NCBI GenBank assembly: GCA_001771055.1
Contig: MESS01000153.1
Span: forward strand, 37,949 to 45,748
Source of the DNA: Caldithrix sp. RBG_13_44_9
GTDB lineage: Bacteria; Calditrichota; Calditrichia; RBG-13-44-9
DNA: 7,800 bases
Direction of reading: 5' to 3'
Shown piece after piece: positions 1 to 6,810 of the stretch. The first letter of the stretch is position 1, and each line of letters begins with the position of its first letter. Below the pieces are notes generated by a model. The model did not search any database, was not told the origin of the DNA, and saw nothing but the letters and a program-made list of their open reading frames with translations. The translations under genes and the position numbers were made by a program.

Positions 1-1110
1 ATATACATAGCGATTGTTAGTGGTAGGCGGCCCCCCTACGCCCCAGGCGGTAGGATCTATGGGATTACCCAGCTTATCCAAACCACCTTCCTGATAATTC
101 CGGGCAATTATGGCATTATCGGGATCACCTAAAATCCTATCACTTTGGATATAATACATGTAGGAGGTCATCGGTAAATTCAGATAGTCATACAGGGTAT
201 CGATACCGAAGTAAGGACCGCGGTATAAGAAAGCGGTGTCTCCAGGGGATTCGATGATGGGCCCCTGGAAAAAATCCATACCGAAGGCTGGCGGATTTGC
301 TCCATAATTTGGATCATCGGCATCATTATAGATAAATCCTAAACTCCGGGTAGTATCACAACCAATTCTATCGTCCTGGGCTTCGCCTAAGTCCGGATCG
401 GCCCAAACCGTGAAAATTAAATCATCTTTATTCTCATTGGTAGGATTGATGATACGATAGCGGAAAAATATAACATCGCCCAATTCATCAGCCCGCGAAA
501 AAGCCCAGGCTTGCTGATGAATCTCCAGCCCTACCGGATCGGTGCCCAAGCGTGGTGTGCGGACTGAGAGGGAAGTTCCATCATTAATAACTGTCCAGAT
601 TACGCGATCACCCAACATATCCGGTCTATCGACATTGGGATCATAGACACCGTCACCATTCAAATCCTGAAAATCGGCACCCAATGCTACCGCATTTGCC
701 CAGTCAATGTAATTAGGGCTTCCCGGTCCATCACTGGAATTAACTACATAAAACTTTGCCAAACCATCACCTGGATCCATTCCCCATTTACCTGGCTGCC
801 ATTCCTCAATCAGCGAGGCGGGAGCCATCCAGGAGGCTCGCAATTGTCCACCTACATAAGCACTGGTACAAAAACCTCCTGAAAACAGGAAGGACAGACT
901 GGTTTGTCCATTGGGATAATAACTTTGTCCATCTTCTCCATTTGAACCCTGATTATTCATGGGAAGATCAATATTATTAATATTCATATGGGTCACTTGA
1001 CCCACAACGCCTGGTTTATTGAAGCTGATCCGATTTTCGTTATTCTCAGCCAGCAATTGTTGGTTTATAAAAGTAAGTATAATCAGTAAAATCGGGATTT
1101 TATATTTCAT
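1..1110 (-). CDS. Large secreted protein of unknown function, N-terminal 370 codons (3' end outside window)
   Basis: An uninterrupted frame runs from an ATG at 1110 to the left edge with no stop, so the gene is partial. The start is supported by GAAAGG (1118-1123) seven bases upstream and by a signal peptide directly after it: MKYK, then a hydrophobic stretch ending in LLA at about residue 21, followed by a polar ENNEN segment. The mature part is rich in Asp, Asn, Gly, Pro and aromatic residues, typical of exported beta-rich proteins. At residues 149-156, DLNGDGVYD looks like a calcium-binding DxNxDG loop of the dockerin or thrombospondin-3 kind. From memory, phrases such as KFYVVNSSD, WADPDLG, GCDTT and GDPDN recur in large T9SS-exported proteins of Ignavibacteria-like and Calditrichota genomes; I have not tested this. 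A C-terminal sorting domain would therefore be expected outside the window. The gene follows the TonB-dependent receptor after 33 bases, with no terminator between them, so the two are probably co-transcribed. It is surely a real exported protein; its function is unknown. Confidence 0.85.
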   Translation of the reverse strand, partial: MKYKIPILLIILTFINQQLLAENNENRISFNKPGVVGQVTHMNINNIDLPMNNQGSNGEDGQSYYPNGQTSLSFLFSGGFCTSAYVGGQLRASWMAPASLIEEWQPGKWGMDPGDGLAKFYVVNSSDGPGSPNYIDWANAVALGADFQDLNGDGVYDPNVDRPDMLGDRVIWTVINDGTSLSVRTPRLGTDPVGLEIHQQAWAFSRADELGDVIFFRYRIINPTNENKDDLIFTVWADPDLGEAQDDRIGCDTTRSLGFIYNDADDPNYGANPPAFGMDFFQGPIIESPGDTAFLYRGPYFGIDTLYDYLNLPMTSYMYYIQSDRILGDPDNAIIARNYQEGGLDKLGNPIDPTAWGVGGPPTTNNRYVY

Positions 1111-1143
1111 CTTTAGGCCTTTCAATTTTTTCTCTGCTTCTTC

Positions 1144-3975
1144 TTAAAATTCTACCCGTAAACCGAGCCTGATGATGCGCGGTAAACCATAATTCCAGGG
1201 ATTCCTCTCCAGTGCTTTGTAATCGCTGGCGTACCCCTCACCATTAGCCCGAATGGCTTGTTGTCCTTCTGGAGTGGTAAGATAAGCGGTATTATCCGGT
1301 TCGCCAGTGGATTGCCATACTGTATGGTAATTCTCCCGATCCAGTAAATTCTGAACCCAGAGATAGGGGATAAAACTCATCCGGCCAAAATAAAAAACCT
1401 TATCAACTTTCATATCAATACGGAAAACCCCGGCGGCATAAGCAGAGTTAACATATTGTGTCAAATTACCATAATTGGAAGTACCAGCCAGAATATTGAC
1501 ATATTCAACCGGAGTGTATGGTCGTCCACTATTGTAAATAATCACAAAGTTGACCCCTGAATTTTCCAAAATCACGCCTCCTTGACCCTTATTGGCCCGA
1601 ATATCAAGATTGGCCGTTAAGGTATGACGCTGGTCAAAATCTAACGGAGCAATAGCTAAAGGTGATTCACCATTAGGATTACGAAACACCGCAACAAAAG
1701 CACCATTCTGAGAGGAACCTGTTCCCTCCGATAATGCCAGAGTATAATCAAGCTTGGTGCTCAAAGGTCCGATTCGACGCAGATTGAAAGCAAATGCTAA
1801 TCCCTTGATGGTGCCGAAATCTGAATTAACAGAGCCAATGACCGATTTAGTAGATTGTCCGTACTGGAAAACAATCTTTTGCTGGTTTACCAAGTTTTTA
1901 ACATTTTTATAATAGGCTGTGATATCCAAACTGGCTATGGTACCAACTTGTTGTTTGAAACCAAATTCATACTGAGTAGTGGCTTCGGCGACCAGATGAC
2001 CTAAATTCTGACCCTGACCATCCATGGTTTCCAGATCATCCATATTGATCCAGCTATCATAAAGATCAAAATATCTGGGGAACTGCCGGAAAACACCATA
2101 TTGCGCATGGAACACCGTGCGCTCGGTTACCGGGTAGGCAAATCCGATTCGCGGGCTTACATAACTTTCAACCGGAGCTTTTTCATAATCATCGGCTGTA
2201 AGCACACCATCATCTCCCAGAACTTTTTGGGGATCCTTGATTCGGTTAAATGAAGGATCAAAATAATCCCACCTGGCCCCGATGTTTAATATAAAATCGG
2301 CAAATTCAATCTTATCCTGTAAATAGAAAGCCATGATAATGGGTTTTTTCGGACCTGCTTCCTCGAAGGTGTCTCCTGAAACCGTCAGGTAGGAATCATC
2401 GTTGTTTTTATTCCCATAGAGATCATACCCGTAAAATATATTTTGAGCGGCAAAATACCTTTCTTCTAAACTTCTGCTATCTTTTTCTATGCCCATATAA
2501 ATGGGATTACTATAGTAATATCTGACGATCTCTTGCTGAAAAGTTCCACCCAATTCCAGCAAATGATTATGATATTGTTTGGTAAAATTAAGGTCGCTGC
2601 CAAAGGTTTCAATTTCATATTTCCGGTAAACATTCCATACATATCCTCTATCCCAGAATACTCCATTGACATCTTTAGAGACAGCTGTACCATCACCATT
2701 ACGTAGAGTAACGCCCACTTTGGCATTCTCGAGAGAATCCCCATAAGCCAGGATATTATCTTTCCAGAAACCATCGGTGTCATGGTAATACTGATTCCGG
2801 TAGCGGAAAATGACATCCATAAAAGAGGTTTCATTAAATACCGGTGACAATTTAAGAGAAGTTCCTAACACATCCTCTTGGACCATAGGGAGATGGAATG
2901 AATTGTTTTTTACGTATTGGTAAAAACCCTGGGAACCAAAACCTCTGGCGTCGCGGAAAGATCCGTTAGCGGATAGAGTAACGCCCATTAATCCAAACCT
3001 ACCATTAACTTTACCGACGAAGCGGATAATCTCTCCCTCCTGATCCGGCATTTTCTTTTGATCAATACCGGCACTGGGAATTATCACGCCCGAAGATCGT
3101 GGTGTGGCATCATCGGTTTTTACATATTCCCCGGATAAGAAGAAGTCATATTTTCGGTTTCCCGGAATGACCGGGCCACCCAGCGTTCCGGTAAGCTGAT
3201 TGTAACCAAAAGCATCCAATTCTTTAGATGTTACTCCTTCCATCGATCCAAAATATTTGGTGCTACCACCTTTGGTAACAATATTGATAACTCCAGATTG
3301 GGCACTTCCATATTTTGAACTAAAGCCCCCTAATTGGGTAGAGACCTGTTCAATCGCCGCATCGGGGACACTCCCAGCCGACTCTCCGTAAACCGCATCG
3401 TTGTAGGGGATACCATCAACAATAATCAGAGTTTCATTACCGCGCCCGCCGCGGACATTAAGAGTGGCGGTATTTAAATCACCCCCACTGCCATCTGCCA
3501 CTACCACCCCGGCATTCATCGCCACCACATTATTAACACCTTTCAGCGGCATCCTCTCAATTTCATCGGCCTCCAATACTCTAACAGTATTGGTTGCCGA
3601 GGCTTCGAAGAAAGGCCGGTCGGCAGTAACCACAATCGATTCACCTAAATCAATTGTGGTTTCTTGCATGGCCACATCCAAACGTTTGGTAATATCCGGC
3701 ACGATACGAATATTTTCGTATTTCACCGACTGATATCCCACATAATTGAAAGAAATAATATAAGTTCCGGCAGGGAGGTTTAGAATCACATAGTATCCAT
3801 CAAGATCGGTGGAAGCACCATAAGTAGTACCCTCAATAACTACATTGACCCCAATCAGAGGATCGCTGGTACCCGCATCATTTACCACCCCGCTTAGCTT
3901 TCCAGTGGCTGCCAAAGCCAGGGCTGGAAGTAATGCCAGTATGCTTACCCATAAAAAGAGTTTCTTTTCCATCAT
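1144..3975 (-). CDS. TonB-dependent outer-membrane receptor with N-terminal carboxypeptidase-regulatory-like domain
   Basis: This 943-residue outer-membrane transporter is predicted to take up a ligand using energy from TonB-ExbBD. Residues 1-22 are a signal peptide (MMEKK, hydrophobic core, ALA). Residues about 25-105 form a carboxypeptidase-regulatory-like/CarboxypepD_reg domain (GKLSGVVND, DPLIGVNVVIEGT, STDLDGYYVI, NYVGYQS). ESIVVTA at 112-118 resembles a TonB box. The plug covers about 120-235, with LNVRGGRGNETLIIVDGIP and SGVINIVTKGG. The rest is a beta-barrel of alternating residues ending in LGLRVEF, with the terminal Phe typical of BAM-assembled barrels. The length suits the family. 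The ATG at 3975 is preferred over the one at 3972 because GGAGG (3983-3987) lies seven bases upstream. No SusD-like lipoprotein is visible beside it, so I do not call it SusC; the downstream neighbour is a secreted protein instead. The upstream region has repeated 7-mers that may be an operator. Confidence is high for the family and nil for the substrate. Confidence 0.95.
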   Translation of the reverse strand: MMEKKLFLWVSILALLPALALAATGKLSGVVNDAGTSDPLIGVNVVIEGTTYGASTDLDGYYVILNLPAGTYIISFNYVGYQSVKYENIRIVPDITKRLDVAMQETTIDLGESIVVTADRPFFEASATNTVRVLEADEIERMPLKGVNNVVAMNAGVVVADGSGGDLNTATLNVRGGRGNETLIIVDGIPYNDAVYGESAGSVPDAAIEQVSTQLGGFSSKYGSAQSGVINIVTKGGSTKYFGSMEGVTSKELDAFGYNQLTGTLGGPVIPGNRKYDFFLSGEYVKTDDATPRSSGVIIPSAGIDQKKMPDQEGEIIRFVGKVNGRFGLMGVTLSANGSFRDARGFGSQGFYQYVKNNSFHLPMVQEDVLGTSLKLSPVFNETSFMDVIFRYRNQYYHDTDGFWKDNILAYGDSLENAKVGVTLRNGDGTAVSKDVNGVFWDRGYVWNVYRKYEIETFGSDLNFTKQYHNHLLELGGTFQQEIVRYYYSNPIYMGIEKDSRSLEERYFAAQNIFYGYDLYGNKNNDDSYLTVSGDTFEEAGPKKPIIMAFYLQDKIEFADFILNIGARWDYFDPSFNRIKDPQKVLGDDGVLTADDYEKAPVESYVSPRIGFAYPVTERTVFHAQYGVFRQFPRYFDLYDSWINMDDLETMDGQGQNLGHLVAEATTQYEFGFKQQVGTIASLDITAYYKNVKNLVNQQKIVFQYGQSTKSVIGSVNSDFGTIKGLAFAFNLRRIGPLSTKLDYTLALSEGTGSSQNGAFVAVFRNPNGESPLAIAPLDFDQRHTLTANLDIRANKGQGGVILENSGVNFVIIYNSGRPYTPVEYVNILAGTSNYGNLTQYVNSAYAAGVFRIDMKVDKVFYFGRMSFIPYLWVQNLLDRENYHTVWQSTGEPDNTAYLTTPEGQQAIRANGEGYASDYKALERNPWNYGLPRIIRLGLRVEF

Positions 3976-3982
3976 CCAATTT

Positions 3983-3987
3983 CCTCC
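3983..3987 (-). promoter_or_regulatory. Ribosome binding site of the TonB-dependent receptor
   Basis: GGAGG on the minus strand lies seven bases before the ATG at 3975 and ten before the second ATG at 3972. This favours the first of the two adjacent start codons. Confidence 0.75.
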
Positions 3988-4002
3988 AAAAAATGAGCAA
4001 TC

Positions 4003-4031
4003 ATTTAATTTAAATAAATTGTATATGTAAA
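4003..4031 (-). promoter_or_regulatory. Possible sigma-70-like promoter of the TonB-dependent receptor
   Basis: On the minus strand TTTACA (4026-4031) is followed after 17 bases by TTAAAT (4003-4008), which matches TATAAT at four of six positions. Transcription would start near 3996, leaving a leader of about 20 bases with the SD site in it. The region is very AT-rich, so chance matches are easy. No TTTG / TAnnTTTG pair of the Bacteroidetes type stood out. Confidence 0.3.
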
Positions 4032-4150
4032 AATTTTAGTTTCTCATTTTCAAAACTCGGAATCAATACCTCCCAATCATAAATACTAATAACCTTCAAA
4101 TTTAGAATAACCTCTCCCCGAACCACTAAATTTTTCGAAGCTTTAAAAGC

Positions 4151-4162
4151 TGATTACAATCA
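4151..4162. promoter_or_regulatory. 12-bp dyad TGATT-AC-AATCA, possible operator
   Basis: TGATTACAATCA is a perfect inverted repeat with a two-base centre. Its right arm is part of the third CAATCAT copy, and another AATCA follows at 4166-4170. It lies about 175 bases upstream of the receptor start and beyond the terminator of the preceding gene. A role as a dimeric regulator's binding site is inferred from symmetry only. Confidence 0.3.
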
Positions 4163-4224
4163 TTCAATCATACAGTTAAATAAATTTGTAGTTTTTCCCT
4201 TTACCAACACCATAACCCTTCCTT

Positions 4225-4259
4225 AAAAAACAGAGGCTGATCCGTGAAGATCAGCCTCT
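4225..4259 (-). terminator. Rho-independent terminator of the Asp-box secreted protein gene
   Basis: A perfect 11-bp stem, AGAGGCTGATC (4232-4242) with GATCAGCCTCT (4249-4259), encloses a six-base loop. On the minus strand it is followed, after one base, by six T residues (4225-4230). It starts 16 bases after the stop codon of the secreted-protein gene. It should isolate that gene from the receptor operon; the plus strand has no matching T-tract. Confidence 0.93.
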
Positions 4260-4275
4260 ATATTGAAAAAATTAC

Positions 4276-6111
4276 TTACTTCAACAGCATCATTTTGCGA
4301 GTCTGAGTGAGATTACCACTGGTCAATTTATAGAGATAGACACCAGAAGCCAGATTGCTGGCATCGAATTCTATTTGATGCTGACCAGCCGCCATATTCT
4401 CATTCACCACGACGGCCACTTTTTGACCCAGGGTATTGAATACTTCCAGGGCTACCTTACCGGCAGTTTTTAAATCGAAAGAAATAGTGGTAGCCGGATT
4501 GAAAGGATTGGGATAATTCTGAGCTAACCGAAATTCACTCACCGCATTGCCGCTATTGCCCAAACCGCTTGGTCCTCCTGCCCAAATAGGAACTCTCTCA
4601 TAATACCAGATACATTCCGACGGGACAGAATTCGGGGTAGCGAAAACAGAGACACCCGGATTGCTATCCGCCATGTAAAGAATATCCAGATAGATCGAAT
4701 CCTGGGTAGTATTATAGATGAATTTATCCGGTAACATGGGAAAAACATCAGAAACACCGGCGGTACCGGCAACAAAGAATGGTTCTGACCAGGTTACTCC
4801 GCCGTCACCGGTGTAGGCACCCCAGATATCCGTTGCAAATATTTGAGTCGTTCCCGAAGCAGTAGTTGCAGTTAATAGTACCGGTGCACCGGTGCCGTCA
4901 TCTTCCCATTGCTGCCAGATACAGATCAGCTCACCGGCATTGGGACCTTCAGCTACAATTGGATAAGCGTTTCCCAGACCATTACCGGGACGATTAGTCG
5001 TTAAACTAGTCCAGGCTACTGGATTGGTAGGTCTACCATAATAAGGAGTAGTTAGTTCAACCATTTGTTGATCCCTGGTATTCCAGTATAAAATCGGGAA
5101 CATATCAATAACAGTAGAAGTGGTTGTATCTACCACACCCTGAATAGCACCCAGAACGATATGATAGACCCCATCAGAAGTATACATACTGTTCATCTGG
5201 CCAAAATTTTCAATGATATATTGACTTACATTGGGTCCACTCACAAAAAGGCTGTCATCATCCCATACATTAAAAGTATTGAATGAAGCGCCCAGATCAG
5301 GACTGGTGGCATATCTGGTTGAACCATTGATAGCATCCGGTCTGCCAATGGGAGCATATACTACTGAAAACTCATTGGGATTGGTGGCATTGATTGTCGG
5401 CCACATTTCACCAACGCCGTAATCCGTCACTCCAACAGGCTCTTCCCAAATGTTGTGACCGGTCCAATTGGTCATATAATCGGTGGATGCCATGATAGTG
5501 TCACCACCCACCCAGTTGCCATTGGTTAATTGTCCCATAAACACCACCGTATTTCCCAGCCGGGCTATTCCCGGAAATACACCGGCGGCAGATACTTGCA
5601 GCAGTTGGGTAAAAGTATACCCGGCTTCACTGGCATCCTGGAAGAATCTTAATCCGCCGCCATGCAGGCAAATTAATGCTTCATCATTGACACCGTTCAA
5701 CACCCTGCCCCAGCCGGTGGAAGCAGCTTCAGTAACAGACTGATTTCCGAAGAATAGACCAAGGCTTAAATCAAAATAATCATAGGTAGCATAACGGGTT
5801 CCAGCTGCATTGGGCATTCTTTTCATATAGACTACATGAATACCATTGGCCGAGTGGTTCAGATTTCTGGCGGTTACATTATTGGTAGCATAATCATACC
5901 AGGTGCGGCCAAACTCAATGGCGGCTTCACTATGAGGGGGGTTCACACCCTCAGTAACCTGAATGGAATTCAGTTCCTGATCCCATTTTTCAATATCCTG
6001 GGGGGTAACCCGGTAGGCACGCTGCTCGTTATACTTCCCAGCTAAGGATAATGAAACAAGCAACAAAACAATAATAAAAGACACTACGATAGTCGTATAG
6101 ACCTTCTTCAT
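4276..6111 (-). CDS. Secreted Asp-box (BNR/sialidase-like propeller) protein with T9SS type A sorting domain
   Basis: Predicted to be exported through the inner membrane by its signal peptide (MKKVYTTIVV, hydrophobic core, SLAG) and across the outer membrane by type IX secretion. Numbering from the first of three ATGs (613 residues), a C-terminal sorting domain spans about 527-613: NYPNPFNPATTISFDL, LGQKV, GVYLYKL and a final KMMLLK. The body has two good Asp-box motifs (S/TxDxGxxW/F), SPDLGASF at 272-279 and TGDGGVTW at 436-443. A degenerate one, STDYMTNW, lies at 211-218. These suggest a BNR/sialidase-like beta-propeller, but no catalytic sialidase residues could be assigned, so I do not claim an enzyme. 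Three ATGs stand in a row (6117, 6114, 6111). GGAGG at 6119-6123 is 1, 4 and 7 bases away respectively, so 6111 (611 residues) is chosen. It has its own leader and a strong terminator, so it is probably transcribed alone. Secretion is confident; function is unknown. Confidence 0.9.
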   Translation of the reverse strand: MKKVYTTIVVSFIIVLLLVSLSLAGKYNEQRAYRVTPQDIEKWDQELNSIQVTEGVNPPHSEAAIEFGRTWYDYATNNVTARNLNHSANGIHVVYMKRMPNAAGTRYATYDYFDLSLGLFFGNQSVTEAASTGWGRVLNGVNDEALICLHGGGLRFFQDASEAGYTFTQLLQVSAAGVFPGIARLGNTVVFMGQLTNGNWVGGDTIMASTDYMTNWTGHNIWEEPVGVTDYGVGEMWPTINATNPNEFSVVYAPIGRPDAINGSTRYATSPDLGASFNTFNVWDDDSLFVSGPNVSQYIIENFGQMNSMYTSDGVYHIVLGAIQGVVDTTTSTVIDMFPILYWNTRDQQMVELTTPYYGRPTNPVAWTSLTTNRPGNGLGNAYPIVAEGPNAGELICIWQQWEDDGTGAPVLLTATTASGTTQIFATDIWGAYTGDGGVTWSEPFFVAGTAGVSDVFPMLPDKFIYNTTQDSIYLDILYMADSNPGVSVFATPNSVPSECIWYYERVPIWAGGPSGLGNSGNAVSEFRLAQNYPNPFNPATTISFDLKTAGKVALEVFNTLGQKVAVVVNENMAAGQHQIEFDASNLASGVYLYKLTSGNLTQTRKMMLLK

Positions 6112-6117
6112 CATCAT

Positions 6118-6125
6118 TCCTCCTT
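6118..6125 (-). promoter_or_regulatory. Ribosome binding site that selects the third of three ATGs
   Basis: AAGGAGGA on the minus strand abuts ATGATGATG. GGAGG (6119-6123) is one base from the first ATG, four from the second and seven from the third. Seven is also the spacing used by the TonB-dependent receptor, so translation most likely starts at 6111. Confidence 0.7.
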
Positions 6126-6175
6126 AATTAGATTTTTAAAGTTAATTCTCCTTCCCAAAACCGTTCCTGGCGATT

Positions 6176-6196
6176 TTACCTCATTAAACCTCCTTT
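6176..6196 (-). promoter_or_regulatory. Possible two-codon leader ORF (Met-Arg-stop) with strong SD site
   Basis: On the minus strand AAAGGAGG (6189-6196) is followed after four bases by ATG AGG TAA (6184-6176), about 65 bases upstream of the secreted-protein start. It has a better SD than many genes but can encode only Met-Arg. It could be a ribosome-loading or stalling element in the leader, or simply a remnant of a lost start. Only the sequence match is observed; the role is speculative. Confidence 0.3.
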
Positions 6197-6317
6197 CGTT
6201 TTCTGCTATCTCTTTTAAAATAGATTATTTAGGGCAAAAAAAATACCAATAATTTAACTCCATTGAATAACATCTATAAAATCAATGATTTATTAGTAAA
6301 TCAGGAATATTCACTGC

Positions 6318-6354
6318 GGAAAAAACTTTCCTACTAATAGTGGATTTTTTTTCC
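6318..6354 (-). terminator. Imperfect inverted repeat, possible weak terminator of the PilZ operon
   Basis: GGAAAAAA (6318-6325) and TTTTTTCC (6347-6354) are perfectly complementary. Between them TCC-ACT and AGT-GGA pair around a small loop with one bulged base. In the minus direction an A-tract, a short hairpin and a T6 run follow one another about 110 bases after the PilZ stop. The inner stem is short and AT-rich and the T-run is separated from it by a few bases, so it is far weaker than the terminator at 4225-4259. It could instead be a bidirectional terminator or an unrelated structured element. Confidence 0.3.
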
Positions 6355-6464
6355 TATTCGATACGAGGGTTTGTGGCGGCAGTATCAACTTAAATTCCCA
6401 TCACCTCCATATTTTTTTCAAATTATAATATGAAAATTAGAATATCTCTGCAAGAGCTAAAAAA

Positions 6465-6809
6465 CTATTTTTTCTTCTGTAAAATCTCTGGATAAAATTT
6501 AGCCAGTCTTTTAACCAGTTCAGCGTCAACCTCAGAAAATTCTACTCCAATATGATAATTACTCCCACTCACTTTTTTAACATGCCGTACTTTACCGATC
6601 AAATCGATCACTTCTTCCCCTACCGCCAGATGAATCTTTACTGAGGTATCTACCGGCAGGATGCTGCGGTCTTTGATCTTTACCCCGCTGCGACTCAAAT
6701 CTTCGCTTAAAGCCATGCCGGCCTGCACCACCTTTCCTTCTTTATCTAAAATATCATAGGAAATGAAAAGCTGGGCATCTACCCGGATGGATTTTCTGGA
6801 TTCTTTCAT
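6465..6809 (-). CDS. PilZ-domain protein, probable c-di-GMP receptor
   Basis: A single-domain PilZ protein of 114 residues, expected to be cytoplasmic. Both halves of the PilZ c-di-GMP-binding signature are intact: RxxxR at residues 5-9 (RKSIR) and DxSxxG at 37-42 (DLSRSG). They are followed by the beta-rich core (SVKIHLAV, DLIGKVRHV) and the usual late YHIGVEF strand. The tail ends in a lysine run. The open frame could be extended to a TTG at 6833. The ATG at 6809 is preferred because GAGG (6816-6819) lies six bases upstream, the signature sits close to the N-terminus as usual, and this start follows the stop codon of the preceding gene (6811-6813) after one base. The tight junction implies translational coupling with the hypothetical gene and mannose-1-phosphate guanylyltransferase upstream, so it may tie c-di-GMP to polysaccharide production. 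The partner it acts on is not visible. Family assignment is firm. Confidence 0.93.
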   Translation of the reverse strand: MKESRKSIRVDAQLFISYDILDKEGKVVQAGMALSEDLSRSGVKIKDRSILPVDTSVKIHLAVGEEVIDLIGKVRHVKKVSGSNYHIGVEFSEVDAELVKRLAKFYPEILQKKK

Positions 6810-6810
6810 A

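Larger units (their letters stand above)
3998..4171. repeat. Four copies of the 7-mer CAATCAT upstream of the TonB-dependent receptor
   Basis: CAATCAT (ATGATTG on the coding strand) occurs in the same orientation at 3998-4004, 4074-4080, 4157-4163 and 4165-4171. The last two are separated by one base. The copy at 3998-4004 overlaps the candidate -10/start region. By rough base composition, well under one copy would be expected in this stretch. The arrangement would suit a regulator binding to repeated sites, but no regulator gene is nearby and this role is inferred. Confidence 0.5.
3976..4224. other. AT-rich intergenic region between the terminator and the TonB-dependent receptor
   Basis: About 250 bases without a credible gene on either strand. 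Besides the repeats, dyad and candidate promoter listed separately, it holds a short inverted repeat AGCTTTAAAAGCT (4139-4151) directly next to the dyad at 4151-4162. No RNA gene or riboswitch fold was recognised. It most likely serves as the receptor operon's control region. Confidence 0.5.
6118..6464. other. 347-base non-coding region, leader of the Asp-box protein gene
   Basis: No credible gene on either strand. Reading in the minus direction, it holds GGAGGTGAT (6400-6408), then a short GC-richer island bounded by GATAC/GTATC (6360-6386), then the inverted repeat at 6318-6354. Next come a weak promoter-like pair, TTTACT (6295-6300) and TATAGA (6273-6278) 16 bases apart, and two more SD-like sites, AAAGGAGG (6189-6196) and AAGGAG (6148-6153), before the real RBS. 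If that promoter is used, the 5' leader is about 150 bases. No known riboswitch was recognised. Confidence 0.45.

Noticed and set aside
756..980. Open frame of 74 codons on the plus strand
   Set aside because: It lies antisense inside the long secreted-protein frame (1-1110, minus), which has a signal peptide, RBS and protein-like composition. The plus-strand product has none of these.
2487..2834. 115-codon frame on the minus strand within the TonB-dependent receptor
   Set aside because: It is in a different frame of the barrel-coding region, has no SD site and encodes a low-complexity Met/Ile/Trp-rich product; a shadow of the receptor gene.
1144..3975. Calling the receptor SusC/RagA
   Set aside because: No SusD/RagB partner is adjacent and the sequence features only support the broader TonB-dependent receptor family.
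3464..4030. Two plus-strand frames (3464-3733, 3845-4030) opposite the receptor N-terminus
   Set aside because: Both are antisense to the carboxypeptidase-regulatory-like and plug domains, whose motifs are unmistakable on the minus strand; no RBS or recognisable protein.
4539..6045. Four short frames (4539-4775 minus; 5231-5422, 5483-5743 and 5836-6045 plus) over the Asp-box protein
   Set aside because: Out-of-frame or antisense shadows of the secreted-protein gene, without start signals or protein-like composition.
6360..6386. G-quadruplex on the plus strand (GAGGGTTTGTGGCGG)
   Set aside because: Only three GG runs are present where four are needed.
6118..6464. c-di-GMP riboswitch in the leader next to the PilZ operon
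   Set aside because: Considered because of the PilZ neighbour, but I could not find the conserved core elements or paired stems of the class I or II aptamers.
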